This document shows positions 51,844 through 60,925 of a stretch of 64,000 bases of DNA, piece by piece (within the stretch, counting starts at the first letter, position 1; the number at the start of each line of letters is the position of its first letter). The position numbers and the translations under genes were made by a program. The notes beneath the pieces were generated by a model, which saw only the letters and a list, made by a program, of their open reading frames with translations, was not told the origin of the DNA and searched no databases. The stretch comes from Cellulomonas wangleii (GTDB lineage Bacteria > Actinomycetota > Actinomycetes > Actinomycetales > Cellulomonadaceae), in assembly GCF_018388445.1 (NCBI RefSeq), contig NZ_CP074405.1:3658001-3722000 (forward strand), written 5' to 3'.

Positions 51844-52436
51844 CTCTGGCTACGTCCGGCGCCCGATAACCGGCCCGCATTCCAATTTGCCCGACCTTGA
51901 CGGGAGGGCCCGACACGGATCGTCTGAGGCTCTATCGGCACCCGTATGGCGTAGCTTGAGTCAAGCTAGTCATCGGCCGCGCCCTTCATCTGGTCTAGAG
52001 GTCCTAACCAAGACCGTTGTCGACGTGACATGAGGCCGCCGGGGTGGAGTGGGACTGGCTGAAGGAAAGAACGACATCCTTGACTAGCCCGAGCCGCACT
52101 CGGGGGCGGAGCGTCGGCTCTTCGCCCCACCGCCGTCCCGGTGCACACCGAGGTGCAAGGACGGCGTGGAGGCGAGGAGCTCAACCTGACGTTGGACACT
52201 CTGTACACCCGCTCGACGTCGAGGTCGACGGGCGCACCACCAGGACGTCCGCTGTCGGTAACGCCTCCAGGACCTCGCACGCGACGCCGCGCGCCGGGCC
52301 CCGGGTTGCAGGTCGTCCCTGTGCCAGCCTGGCAGGCCTCAGTGGAGGCCGACGCTGTCGCGCGGGAACTCACGCACCATGCCCAGGGCAGGCAATCAAG
52401 GCGATAGCGCTGCCTCGCCGCTGAGAGCGTGCCTCG
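51844..52436. other. Upstream region of the defence operon, no convincing gene
   Basis: Only shadow frames occur. The palindrome at 51952-51968 and an AT-richer patch at about 51930-51990 probably hold the operon promoter and operator. The rest (52000-52436) shows no coding pattern that I can support and may be remnant DNA. Confidence 0.5.
51952..51968. promoter_or_regulatory. Palindrome upstream of the four-gene operon
   Basis: TAGCTTGA and its inverse TCAAGCTA flank a single G (17 bp in all), extended one base on each side. The minus-strand reading includes TTGACT, a fair -35 hexamer. It is a candidate operator about 130 bp from the operon start; no regulator gene is adjacent. Confidence 0.55.
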
Positions 52437-52916
52437 TCACCGCGGATCACGTGAGACCCGTGACCACCCTGCTGCCGCTGCCGGCCGTGACGCCACTTGA
52501 TCCTCGCCGGACGCACGCGCATCCCAGTCCCCCGGCACGGAGGTGTGCGGCAGCGCGACGAGCGCGACGAGATGCGCCGTCCGGGTCCGCGCCGCCGCGA
52601 GGCCGTGCCGGACCGGCAGCGCCAGCAGGATGCGCTTGGCGTCCTGCACCTGCCCGACGGGGTCGAGCGCGTGCCGCTCCGCACCCGACCCTTGCCACCA
52701 CTGCCCGTCGGCGCGGGCGGCGTGCCCGCCCTTCACCTCGATCGCCGCGACACCCAGCTCTGGCCACACGACGAGCAGGTCGATCTCCCGCTCCTTGGCC
52801 CCGTCCTGCAGCGAGGTTCCCACGAGGAGCACGGCGTCGTCCGGCAGGTTGTCGCGAGGTCTCACCGAGACTGCAGTGTCCGGCTCAGCGACTCCACGCG
52901 GCACGCAGCCGCCCAA
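52437..52916 (-). pseudogene. Truncated NERD-domain gene remnant
   Basis: The central part reads LPDDAVLLVGTS, KEREIDLLVVWPELGVAAIEVKGGH and DPVGQVQDAKRILLAL, a clear NERD nuclease-like domain with the D...ExK core. Upstream residues are scrambled, and downstream of VPGDWDAR the frame turns into non-coding-like sequence. NERD genes are normally followed by a helicase. Here only the domain survives, overlapping the next gene upstream. Confidence 0.7.
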
Positions 52917-53610
52917 GGAGCGAGGTACGCGGGTGGTAGCGGTACGGCAGCACCTCAGCCGTCACCGCCTCCAGGGTCGTCATGTCCACGTACGACAACT
53001 GGTCTGAGGCGATGAAGACGAGTGACCCCGTGCTGACGTCGACAGGGTCCAGCGCCTGCCACACCCGCGGCCCACGGAGCGAGTACGCGCGACGCAAGAT
53101 GAGGAACGTCGCGTCGTCCTCGACCCACTGGTCGACGACGATCCACGCGTCACCGTTGGTCTGACCGTAGGAGGCATCCCCGGACCGCCGGTCTGTTCGC
53201 ACGGCCAGCGCCAGTCGCTCCTGACCTTCGCCGATGGGGTAGAGCACCGGCTCGACCCGGGCGTGGCCGACGCGCGCCGACGGGGAGGCGCCCTGCTGCG
53301 TGCACGGGTGCTTCGGCCACGGTGGGCCCATCTCGTCGAAGTAGACCCTGCTGCCGTGCTCGTTCGAGTAGAAGTAGACGGCGGCGCCGCACACGGGACA
53401 CGCGGCGTTCGGGCGCGCCCATCGGGTCGACTTCGGGCCGCTAGGAGCGAGCCGACGAGGCGTCGAGCGCACGGTCGAGCGTTCGTAGGTTCGCCAGGTG
53501 TAGGACGTCCGCCCACGGCCACTGGCACGGGTCACTGTGTGCGACGACACCCAGTGCTTGCGCCCGTCGCGCCCTCGGCGGTAGTGCCCTCGCCGTCGGT
53601 ACGTCGTCAT
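52885..53610 (-). CDS. Hypothetical protein with zinc-ribbon-like motif
   Basis: A 241-aa protein. The basic N-terminus (MTTYRRRGHYRRGRDGR) is followed by RPNAACPVCGAAVYFY, then FDEMGPPWPKHPC, a conserved block seen in a widespread actinobacterial family of unknown function. Three Cys and a His could bind zinc. The C-terminal half is a globular strand-rich domain. ATG 53610. It appears intact, between two decayed genes. Confidence 0.7.
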   Translation of the reverse strand: MTTYRRRGHYRRGRDGRKHWVSSHTVTRASGRGRTSYTWRTYERSTVRSTPRRLAPSGPKSTRWARPNAACPVCGAAVYFYSNEHGSRVYFDEMGPPWPKHPCTQQGASPSARVGHARVEPVLYPIGEGQERLALAVRTDRRSGDASYGQTNGDAWIVVDQWVEDDATFLILRRAYSLRGPRVWQALDPVDVSTGSLVFIASDQLSYVDMTTLEAVTAEVLPYRYHPRTSLLGRLRAAWSR

Positions 53611-54029
53611 GAAACCATCCCCTCCGATGTCGGGGAGCGCTGCGGCCAGAACCCACCCCGCCGTCGACTACCAGGTTATCCCTCGTGACTTTCGACTACG
53701 GACCTGCACGGGGTTCACTGCCCCAAAGCGGGCATTCGACGCGAATTATTGGCATGGGCCCCGGCAATCACCTCACATGGGCGCACGCGAGAACGTTTGG
53801 TTTGTCGCGGAATCCTCGTCCATGCTCGTTTCCTGCGAATTAGTACGCGACGCCGGGGCGCACATCCGTCCACCCCGCCCGAGGCGTGTTTCGCGTTCCG
53901 GGGACGCGGCCGACGCCGTCGTCGCAGCTGGGAACCTCTGGGGCCAGCCGCCGTGGCGGCTCACGCGCAGACCGCGGCGCCACCGCGTGGTTGCTGAACA
54001 CTGGCGACGAAACAGACCGGACGACCGCT
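53611..54029. other. Intergenic, no gene seen
   Basis: The base composition is more AT-rich than average, with patches such as GAATTATTGG. The frames are shadows. It may hold the promoter of the minus-strand gene at 52885-53610. Confidence 0.4.
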
Positions 54030-54990
54030 CGTCCGCCACTGCGTCAGCGGCAAGCGGTTCACACAACGTCGTCAACAGGCGCGGCGATGCCGTGAGCGAA
54101 CCGGCGCCCGACAACCCCAGCGCCCTCTCCAGCTCCTCCTGCGTCACCTCCCGCGGCACCACCACCGCGTCCCTGAGTGCCACCTTCGAGCGCAGCAGCC
54201 GGTCGAGGTTGAGGTCGAACGACTCGACGTCGGGGTGCAGCGCGATCGGGTAGTGCACGTGCACCTCGCGGGTCTGCCCGACGCGGTAGATGCGGTCGGT
54301 GGCCTGCGCCTCCTTGGCGGGGTTCCAGTGGCGCTTGAGGTGGATGGCGTGGTTGGCGCCCACGACGGTCAGGCCCACACCGACGGCGAGCGGTGACATG
54401 ACGATGACGTTGAACCCGGGCGCTGCCTCGAAGGCGCGGATCTTGGCCAGGCGGGTGTCGCCGGTGCCGGTGGCGGGGGTGTCACGTTGACGATGTCGAC
54501 GCGCAGCCCGTAGATCTCCCGCAGCCACAGCGCGAGGGCCCGCTGGACGTCCTCGGTCTTGGCGACGACGATCGCCTTCTCTCCGTCGTCGCGGACCGTG
54601 TCGAGCACGCCGCGGACGCCCACCAGGGTGCGCGCGGAGTCGTCGACGCGACGCGGGTCACCGCCGAGCGTGCCGTTGAGCAGGCCCGGGTGCAGCGAGG
54701 CGGCGCTCAGCTCGTGGAGCGTCTTGAGCGCGGCGACCTTGGCCCCGGCCCTGGCGCGGTGGCCGGCGAGGACGTCGTCGTAGACCGCGATCTGAGCCGC
54801 CGGCGTCGGCTGGAGTGCTCGTGTATCCGCTTGGGAGGCAGGTTCTCAAGGTGGTCCTCCTTGATGCGGCGCAGCATGAGCGGGCCGACGGCCTCGCGCA
54901 GCTCAAGCCCGAGCTGCTCGTGCTCGGGCCGCTCGCCGCCTTCATCGGCTTGACCCAGTCGTCCTGGAAGTCGGCCCAGGCGTGACGTTC
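54030..54990 (-). pseudogene. Decayed SNF2-family helicase (C-terminal half)
   Basis: Read from right to left in three frames: AWADFQDDWVKPM, then LREAVGPLMLRRIKEDH and LENLPPKRI, then VRGVLDTVRDDGEKAIVVAKTEDVQ, then FNVIVMSPLAVGVGLTVV, HWNPAKEAQATDRIYRVGQT and LDRLLRSK. These are the C-terminal SNF2 motifs (IV-VI) of a RapA/SNF2 ATPase. At least three frameshifts occur and the Walker A half is absent. It is a remnant of an older defence or repair gene. Confidence 0.82.
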
Positions 54991-55253
54991 CGAGGCCTTC
55001 CCGGACGAGGCATGTCGTTGGGACCTCCGTCGTGGTCATCGGCGCGCGGCAAGTGCGAGCCTGGGTCGACCCTGTGGCTCGGTGGAGCTGAGGAGCCCGG
55101 CAGATCGTGGCGCGCCGGACATGCCGGCGCGTCAGTCCACGGGAGTGCCGACGACGGCGCGCCGCCGCGCAGGGCGCCTCGGCACGTCGTCCAGGGCCCC
55201 GTGTCCCGGCCGCCGCGTCCGATGCCGGTGGAAAGCGATGCCAAAGGGGACAC

Positions 55254-57659
55254 GTGTCACTCTCACTGCCGAGATGGGCCGCCACACGAGACGACGAGCA
55301 GACGTACTTCGACCGCGTCCGCGAGATCCGCGAGGCGGCCCGCGAGTCACGGGCGCTGGCTTACCAGAGCGCCGCGAACCCGAAGGACCGCGGCCGGCTC
55401 AAGGCCAACGCCGACGACGACGCCACGTTGGGTGCACCGGAGGAGGCCGTGGCCTTCCTCCGCATCGACCTGGAGGACGGCGAGACGTACTACGTCGGCG
55501 AGCACGGCATCTCCGACGAGCAGCGTGACCGACTCGTGTACAGCTGGAAGGCGCCGGCCATGCTGCGGTTGCGGGGCGCCTCGCACAGCGACCCGCGCGG
55601 GGTCGCACGACAGCGCACCTTCCGGACGGAGCCCGTCAACCAGATCCGTGACATCGACGACGTCGTCCTCGCCGAGCTCGCGCGACAGGTCGTCGAGCTC
55701 GGGACGTCCGAGTCGGCGCTCGTCTCGTCCGACGAGTTCCTGCAGGACGAGCTGGCGCGGACCCGTTCACCTGAGATGCAGACGATCGTCCGGACGATCC
55801 AGGCAGCGCAGGCCGATGTCATCGCGGCGCCGCACGACACACTGCTCGTCGTGCAGGGCGGACCGGGCACCGGCAAGACGGCGATCGCCCTGCACCGGGT
55901 GGCCGCGCTGCTGTTCGGCCCGCTGCGGGAGGTCGCGGACAACGAGGTCCTCGTCGTCGGGCCCAACCGCACGTTCCTCAAGTACATCTCCCGGGTGCTG
56001 CCGGAGCTGGGTGAGGAGCACGTCATCCAGCGCGACGTCGGGCGGCTCATGAGCACGTCCGTCACCCCCAACGTGGTCGAGGATCCTGCCGCGGCGCGGC
56101 TCAAGGGCGACGCGCGCATGGTCGAGGTGATCGCGCAGGCGCTGACGGACCGCGTCCGCCCGGTGCGGGAGGACATCTCGTTCGCCTTCGACGACGTGTC
56201 CTGGCGCGTCACGCTCAGCCCGCGGGACGTCGCCGACATCCTCGAGTCCGTCGACAGGACGCCGTACACGGTGGGCCGCGCACGGTTCCGCGAGCTGCTG
56301 GAGTCCGCGATCGCCACCGAGGCGCGCCGCCGACAGAAGGCCGACGGGCACTGGAGCCGCGGCAGCGCGACGCCCCGACCTCGCCCGGCAGAGGTCGAGG
56401 CCCTCGTCGAGCGTGTGTGGCCTCAGCTCACACCCGCGGCGTTCCTGCGGGACCTGTTCGGCTCGGTCGAGCGCCTGCTGTCCGCCGCCGGCTCCACGCT
56501 GGGCGCCGACGAGGTCCGCCTGCTGCGCCGGCAGGCCTCGCCGCGCATGTCCGAGCAGCGCTGGTCCAAGGAGGACCTGCCGCTGCTCGACCACGTGACG
56601 ATGGAGATGACGGGCGAGACCGAGACGTACGCCCACATCGTCGTCGACGAGGTGCAGGACCTGTCCCCCATGCAGCTCCTGGCACTGCGTCGGCGGTCAC
56701 GAGACGGGTCGATGACGCTCGTCGGCGATATCGCCCAGTCCACCGGGCACTGGGCTCGTGACTCGTGGGCCGACATCGTCGAGCTGCTCGCCTCGCCGCG
56801 GCCCAGGCAACATGTCGAGCTGGAGTACGGGTACCGCGTGCCGCGAGGGGTCATGGAGTTCGCCGCGCGGCTGCTGCCGGAGGCTGCGCCCGGCGTCTCC
56901 GCACCCACGATCGTGCGGGACGTCGAGGACTCCACCCACCTGCACGCCGTACCGACCGAGGATGACCAGTTCACCCGCGTCGTCGAGGTCGTGCGCGAGC
57001 ACAGCAGCAAAGGGTTGTTCGTCGGTGTCGTCTGCCCGGACGCCGGCCGCGAGCGACTGGAGGACGCGTTCCGGGCCGCACACATGCATTGGCAGGACGC
57101 CGACAAGGGAGGGTTGGCCTCGGCGATCAACGTCGTCAGCCCGGGCGCGTCGAAGGGCCTGGAGTTCGACGCCGTGGTCGTCGTCGACCCCGAGACCATC
57201 GTGGACGCGGGGCCGCAAGGGCTGCGGATGCTGTACATCGCGCTGACACGCACGACCGCGTACTTGGACGTCGTGCATGTGGCGGGGCGGTTGCCGCGGC
57301 TGCTGACGGACGCGGACGCACCCGCGGAATCCGGCGACGAACCCGAGACCGCGCCTCCGGCTCCCTCGCCGAACACCGGAGTCCTCGCCGGCGCCATCGA
57401 CCCGCAGGTGGCAGGTGCGGGAGCAGCGGCCACGGTCGAGGGCACAGAGCTCGACGCGCCCCGGCGGCTGAGTCGGCCGCGCAGCACCAGCGCCCGAGGG
57501 TCGGTCCGGCAGAGGACGGTCGCCATGAACGCCGAGCACGTCCTCGAGCTGCTCGCCGAGGTTGCGCCGCCGCACCTCTGGGAGGAGATCCTGGCCGAGG
57601 CGAGGGCGAGGGTTGCCGGGGAGGAGGTTGCCGGAGCCGAGGCACAAGACTCGAGGTGA
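55254..57659 (+). CDS. HelD-like SF1 ATPase, copy 2
   Basis: An 801-aa paralogue of 36026-38398, collinear over nearly all its length. GTG 55254 follows AAAGGGG. It has the same coiled coil (DEQTYFDRVREIREAARESR), DGETYYVGEHGISD, Walker A QGGPGTGKTA, VVDEVQDLSP, ALTRT and C-terminal NAEHVLELLAEVAP. The two copies differ mainly in the disordered stretch before the C-terminal block. The direct orientation and a 17-kb gap make them potential recombination partners. Confidence 0.82.
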   Translation: MSLSLPRWAATRDDEQTYFDRVREIREAARESRALAYQSAANPKDRGRLKANADDDATLGAPEEAVAFLRIDLEDGETYYVGEHGISDEQRDRLVYSWKAPAMLRLRGASHSDPRGVARQRTFRTEPVNQIRDIDDVVLAELARQVVELGTSESALVSSDEFLQDELARTRSPEMQTIVRTIQAAQADVIAAPHDTLLVVQGGPGTGKTAIALHRVAALLFGPLREVADNEVLVVGPNRTFLKYISRVLPELGEEHVIQRDVGRLMSTSVTPNVVEDPAAARLKGDARMVEVIAQALTDRVRPVREDISFAFDDVSWRVTLSPRDVADILESVDRTPYTVGRARFRELLESAIATEARRRQKADGHWSRGSATPRPRPAEVEALVERVWPQLTPAAFLRDLFGSVERLLSAAGSTLGADEVRLLRRQASPRMSEQRWSKEDLPLLDHVTMEMTGETETYAHIVVDEVQDLSPMQLLALRRRSRDGSMTLVGDIAQSTGHWARDSWADIVELLASPRPRQHVELEYGYRVPRGVMEFAARLLPEAAPGVSAPTIVRDVEDSTHLHAVPTEDDQFTRVVEVVREHSSKGLFVGVVCPDAGRERLEDAFRAAHMHWQDADKGGLASAINVVSPGASKGLEFDAVVVVDPETIVDAGPQGLRMLYIALTRTTAYLDVVHVAGRLPRLLTDADAPAESGDEPETAPPAPSPNTGVLAGAIDPQVAGAGAAATVEGTELDAPRRLSRPRSTSARGSVRQRTVAMNAEHVLELLAEVAPPHLWEEILAEARARVAGEEVAGAEAQDSR

Positions 57660-57820
57660 GCCCGGCCGGCGCATGACAAGCTCGTGCGATCGCGTGAGCG
57701 ACGAGACCGCTGCGGGTCGTGTCAGCCAGCGGCGCGCATCGTCGGCCATCGCTCGCGTCGCATGCCTCATCGTGATGCAGTTGATGTGGCCACGTCACCA
57801 CCTGACCAGCGACACGACTC

Positions 57821-58723
57821 ATGCACCGCACCCAGGACCCTGCCGACGTCCCGGAGCGCTGCCGATGCATCAGACGAGGAGCCTTCTTGCCTCTCATCAC
57901 CCGCGGTCAACAATGTCGCAGCCTGCACGAGCTCGCCGAGTTGCTCACCGTGTGGCGCGACACGACGAGCGAGCCCACGATCTCGGGTGGCACGGACAGC
58001 AGGAAGGGCTACCTAGGCGTCGCCATCGGTGGGGTGGAGTGCGGGCTCGCGGGAGACACCACACGAGCAGGGGTACAGAGGTTCCTGACGTCCGGTCAAG
58101 CTACAGCCAGGTCCGCCGTCGTACCGCGTGCGGGTGGTGCGATGCAGCGTGTGGCCTTCGGCCGTTCAGCGACCCCGATCCACGGATTCTATCTGTACAC
58201 GAATGAGCCTCATTGGCGTCCATTCGAGCTCGACGCTCCGTACGTGACCGCATGGCGGATTCTGGACGGCGTCGCGGCATTGCATCGTCGCGGATTTCAG
58301 ACTGTGCGAGCGTTGCCGGGCATGAGCCCTTCGGGAACGAGCTGGAGAGTCTCCGTTGCTCCGGCGGACAACATTCCCGAGCGCCGCATGTACCCCGATC
58401 TGCGAGACTGGGACCTGGGGATTCACTATTCGATCGGCGCAGGCTACGAGTTCGCGGCGAGGACTGTGACCGCGTCGAGTACCGGAGACGACGTCGCCGA
58501 CCTGATCATCGCTGCGGCGCCCTGGCGCGTGGTCAAGGCTCACGACTGGGCTTACGCCGGATGGTTCGGCGAGATGTTGGGGCTCGCTCACGAGCTCGAA
58601 GGACTACCCATTGCGTACGACTACGGGTATGAGCCGCTGACCGCCTGGACATTCGCGACGCTAGATGAGGTCCGGTCCTTCCCCGACCCTCCACGCCACC
58701 AAAGCTCGTCGAGCGACACTTGA
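57821..58723 (+). CDS. Unrecognised 300-aa protein next to BREX
   Basis: A frame of 300 residues; the start is uncertain (ATG 57821 has no ribosome-binding site, and the first about 80 residues look less like coding sequence). From about residue 100 it reads as a globular soluble protein: HGFYLYTNEPHWRPFELDAP, PDLRDWDLGIHYSIGAGYEF, WAYAGWFGEMLGLAHELEG. The base composition is clearly lower in GC than the flanking genes, a sign of recent transfer. It converges with brxHI. No function is suggested. Confidence 0.5.
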   Translation: MHRTQDPADVPERCRCIRRGAFLPLITRGQQCRSLHELAELLTVWRDTTSEPTISGGTDSRKGYLGVAIGGVECGLAGDTTRAGVQRFLTSGQATARSAVVPRAGGAMQRVAFGRSATPIHGFYLYTNEPHWRPFELDAPYVTAWRILDGVAALHRRGFQTVRALPGMSPSGTSWRVSVAPADNIPERRMYPDLRDWDLGIHYSIGAGYEFAARTVTASSTGDDVADLIIAAAPWRVVKAHDWAYAGWFGEMLGLAHELEGLPIAYDYGYEPLTAWTFATLDEVRSFPDPPRHQSSSSDT

Positions 58724-58822
58724 GCGCGCGGGCCCCTCTGGCACTTTCGCAACAACTCGTCGAAGAAAGCATTCGCCGCTCCAGCTACGGATATGGCTAG
58801 GGAGCAACTGCTGAGCCGGCTA

Positions 58823-60922
58823 TCAGCTCCACGACTCACTATCCTGTTCCGATGACCCCGCATTCAAACACTCGCGGGCAACCATGGCTGCGCCCTTCCG
58901 GTCTGCGTACCTCTCCGCGAGCGTCTTCACAGCGACAGGCAGAGGCAGCGCCGCCGAGAACTTGAGGCTCTCCACCATCTCGACCGGGACACTCGGTGCG
59001 ACGTCGTCTAACGCGACACCCTGCAGGCGGTCCAGTCGCCCCGCCCCTCGCACGATCATCACCTCGTTGAAAGACCGCCCCTCAGCTCCGCCAAGCGCGG
59101 TGCGGAGTGTCTCGTTGGCTCGCAGCCCCGCCCAGGTCCACAGCCGGAGATCTTGTCCCGATCCGTCCACGACAAGACCGCCTTCTGACACCTCATCCGC
59201 CCGTGTCTCGCGGATCAGGTCCAGCCGGTCGACAGCACGCCGAGACAGCGGCACGTCCGGCGTCTCCCCGAGGAGGACGTCGCGCTGGGCGCGCATGACC
59301 TCGAACGACAGGGCGACAGCGTCGCTGTGCCACCGGACGTCGCCCTTGTGCGCGACAGGGCTCACGAGGACCTCGAACCGCTCCCAGTTGATCTGCTCGA
59401 CGTGCCAGGCGCGGCCGTTCATGAGGATGGGCTTGGAGTCGAGCTGGGCGGATCCCTCACGAGGCAGTGCGAGGGGTGAGATGAAGCCGAGCTCCTTGTT
59501 GCCCGCGACGACTCGAAGTTCCTTCTCGGCGTTGAACGAGCTGAGCAGGTCCATGAAGTGGCGGCGCCCGAACGCCTTCTCGGCCGCGGGTCCGATCATG
59601 AGCAGCCCGCCGTCCTCGACGAGAAACCCTTCCTCGCGGAGGTACTGGAGAACCTCGTCGCCGTCGTCCATCAGCGCGAGGTCGCCCCACCACTCCCGCC
59701 AGGTGCTGGCGCCGTACGCGCCCTCCTGCAGGGCGAGCGCGAGCAGCTGTTGAGCGGTCAGGTGCCGGGGGTGGGGCGGCGGGTTGATTGGCTCGACAAA
59801 GCCACGTTGCCAGAGCAGCAGCAGGCCCGCCGCTTCGAGGAAGGCCTCCGAGCTGGTGGCGAGGAACAGCGTGTTGCGCCGCGTCCCCGGTCTGCGCCCG
59901 GTCCGTCCGAGTCGCTGGAGGAACGACGCGACGGTGCGGGGCGCGTCGATCTGGATGACGCGGTCGAGGTCGCCGATGTCGATGCCGAGCTCGAGGGTCG
60001 ACGTGGCGACGATGACGGTGTTCTGCGCTTCTGCGAAGGCCTGCTCGGATCGTCGCCTCTCCTCGGCTGAGAGTGAGGAGTGCGAGACGAAGGTCTGCAC
60101 GCCCAGTTCTCGCAGCTCGAAGGCCAGCTGCTCGCTGACGCGTCGCGACTCGCAGAAGACGAGGCGCTTCTCGCCGCGGTGCAGTGACGAGATGACCTTG
60201 GCGGCGTTCGGGACCGAGCCGACGTAGTCGAGCATGACCTCAGGTACGGCAGAAGCACCGGATGCCTCTTCCGACACCACGCGCAGCTCGCGGTTGGCGG
60301 TCCCGCCGCCCTGCAGCCACCGCCCGATCTCTTCGGGGTTGCCGACTGTCGCAGACAGTCCGACCCGCTGGATGGGTCGCTGCGCGAGTCGCTCCAGGCG
60401 GGCGAGCACTCCGAGCAGGTGCCACCCGCGGTCGGAAGCGGCGAAGGCGTGCAGCTCGTCGACGACGATCGCTCTCACTCCCGAGAAGAAACGGTCGTGG
60501 TCGACGCGCCGCGACACCAGCATCGCCTCGAGCGACTCGGGCGTCGTCAGCAGGATGTCAGGCGGCTCAGCGAGGATGCGCTTGCGTTCCGTGTCGCCGA
60601 CGTCGCCATGCCAGAGACCAACGCGCCGGCCGAGCCAGTCCGCGTACTTCGTGACCCGCGGGTAGAGGTTGTTGAGCAACGCACGCAGGGGCGTGACGTA
60701 GAGGACCGACAGCCCTGTCCACTCCTCCTGGACCATCGAGGACAGGAGAGGGAAGACCGCAGCCTCGGTCTTGCCACCGGCGGTCGGGGCGATCAGCACG
60801 CAGTCCGCTCCCGCGCGCACCGGCTCGACCGAGTCAGCCTGCAGCGGGCGCAGGCTCGCCCAGCCCAGCGAGTTCACCACGTGGTACTCGATGGCCTCGT
60901 CGAGCCCGGTGCCACCACTCAT
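58823..60922 (-). CDS. brxHI: BREX type 2 helicase BrxHI (Lhr-like)
   Basis: A 699-aa SF2 helicase: Walker A APTAGGKTEAA (Lys51), VVDELHAF, LSATVGNP, then SRRVSEQLAFEL, ATSTLELGIDIGDLD and QRLGRTGRRPG. The C-terminal region is of Lhr type. Placed directly after brxD and in the order pglZ-brxD-brxHI, it fits the helicase of type 2 BREX (Pgl). BREX blocks phage replication and marks host DNA by methylation; the helicase's exact step is not settled. The start ATG 60922 lies 3 bp from the brxD stop. Confidence 0.88.
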   Translation of the reverse strand: MSGGTGLDEAIEYHVVNSLGWASLRPLQADSVEPVRAGADCVLIAPTAGGKTEAAVFPLLSSMVQEEWTGLSVLYVTPLRALLNNLYPRVTKYADWLGRRVGLWHGDVGDTERKRILAEPPDILLTTPESLEAMLVSRRVDHDRFFSGVRAIVVDELHAFAASDRGWHLLGVLARLERLAQRPIQRVGLSATVGNPEEIGRWLQGGGTANRELRVVSEEASGASAVPEVMLDYVGSVPNAAKVISSLHRGEKRLVFCESRRVSEQLAFELRELGVQTFVSHSSLSAEERRRSEQAFAEAQNTVIVATSTLELGIDIGDLDRVIQIDAPRTVASFLQRLGRTGRRPGTRRNTLFLATSSEAFLEAAGLLLLWQRGFVEPINPPPHPRHLTAQQLLALALQEGAYGASTWREWWGDLALMDDGDEVLQYLREEGFLVEDGGLLMIGPAAEKAFGRRHFMDLLSSFNAEKELRVVAGNKELGFISPLALPREGSAQLDSKPILMNGRAWHVEQINWERFEVLVSPVAHKGDVRWHSDAVALSFEVMRAQRDVLLGETPDVPLSRRAVDRLDLIRETRADEVSEGGLVVDGSGQDLRLWTWAGLRANETLRTALGGAEGRSFNEVMIVRGAGRLDRLQGVALDDVAPSVPVEMVESLKFSAALPLPVAVKTLAERYADRKGAAMVARECLNAGSSEQDSESWS

Positions 60923-60925
60923 CTG

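Noticed and set aside
52044..52424. Open frames in the region upstream of the defence operon
   Set aside because: Overlapping frames have equal-quality low-complexity products, with no start signals and no family likeness.
36026..57659. The idea that the HelD copies mark a transposon or integrative element
   Set aside because: No integrase, transposase, tRNA end or short att-like repeats are visible; only gene-length paralogy.
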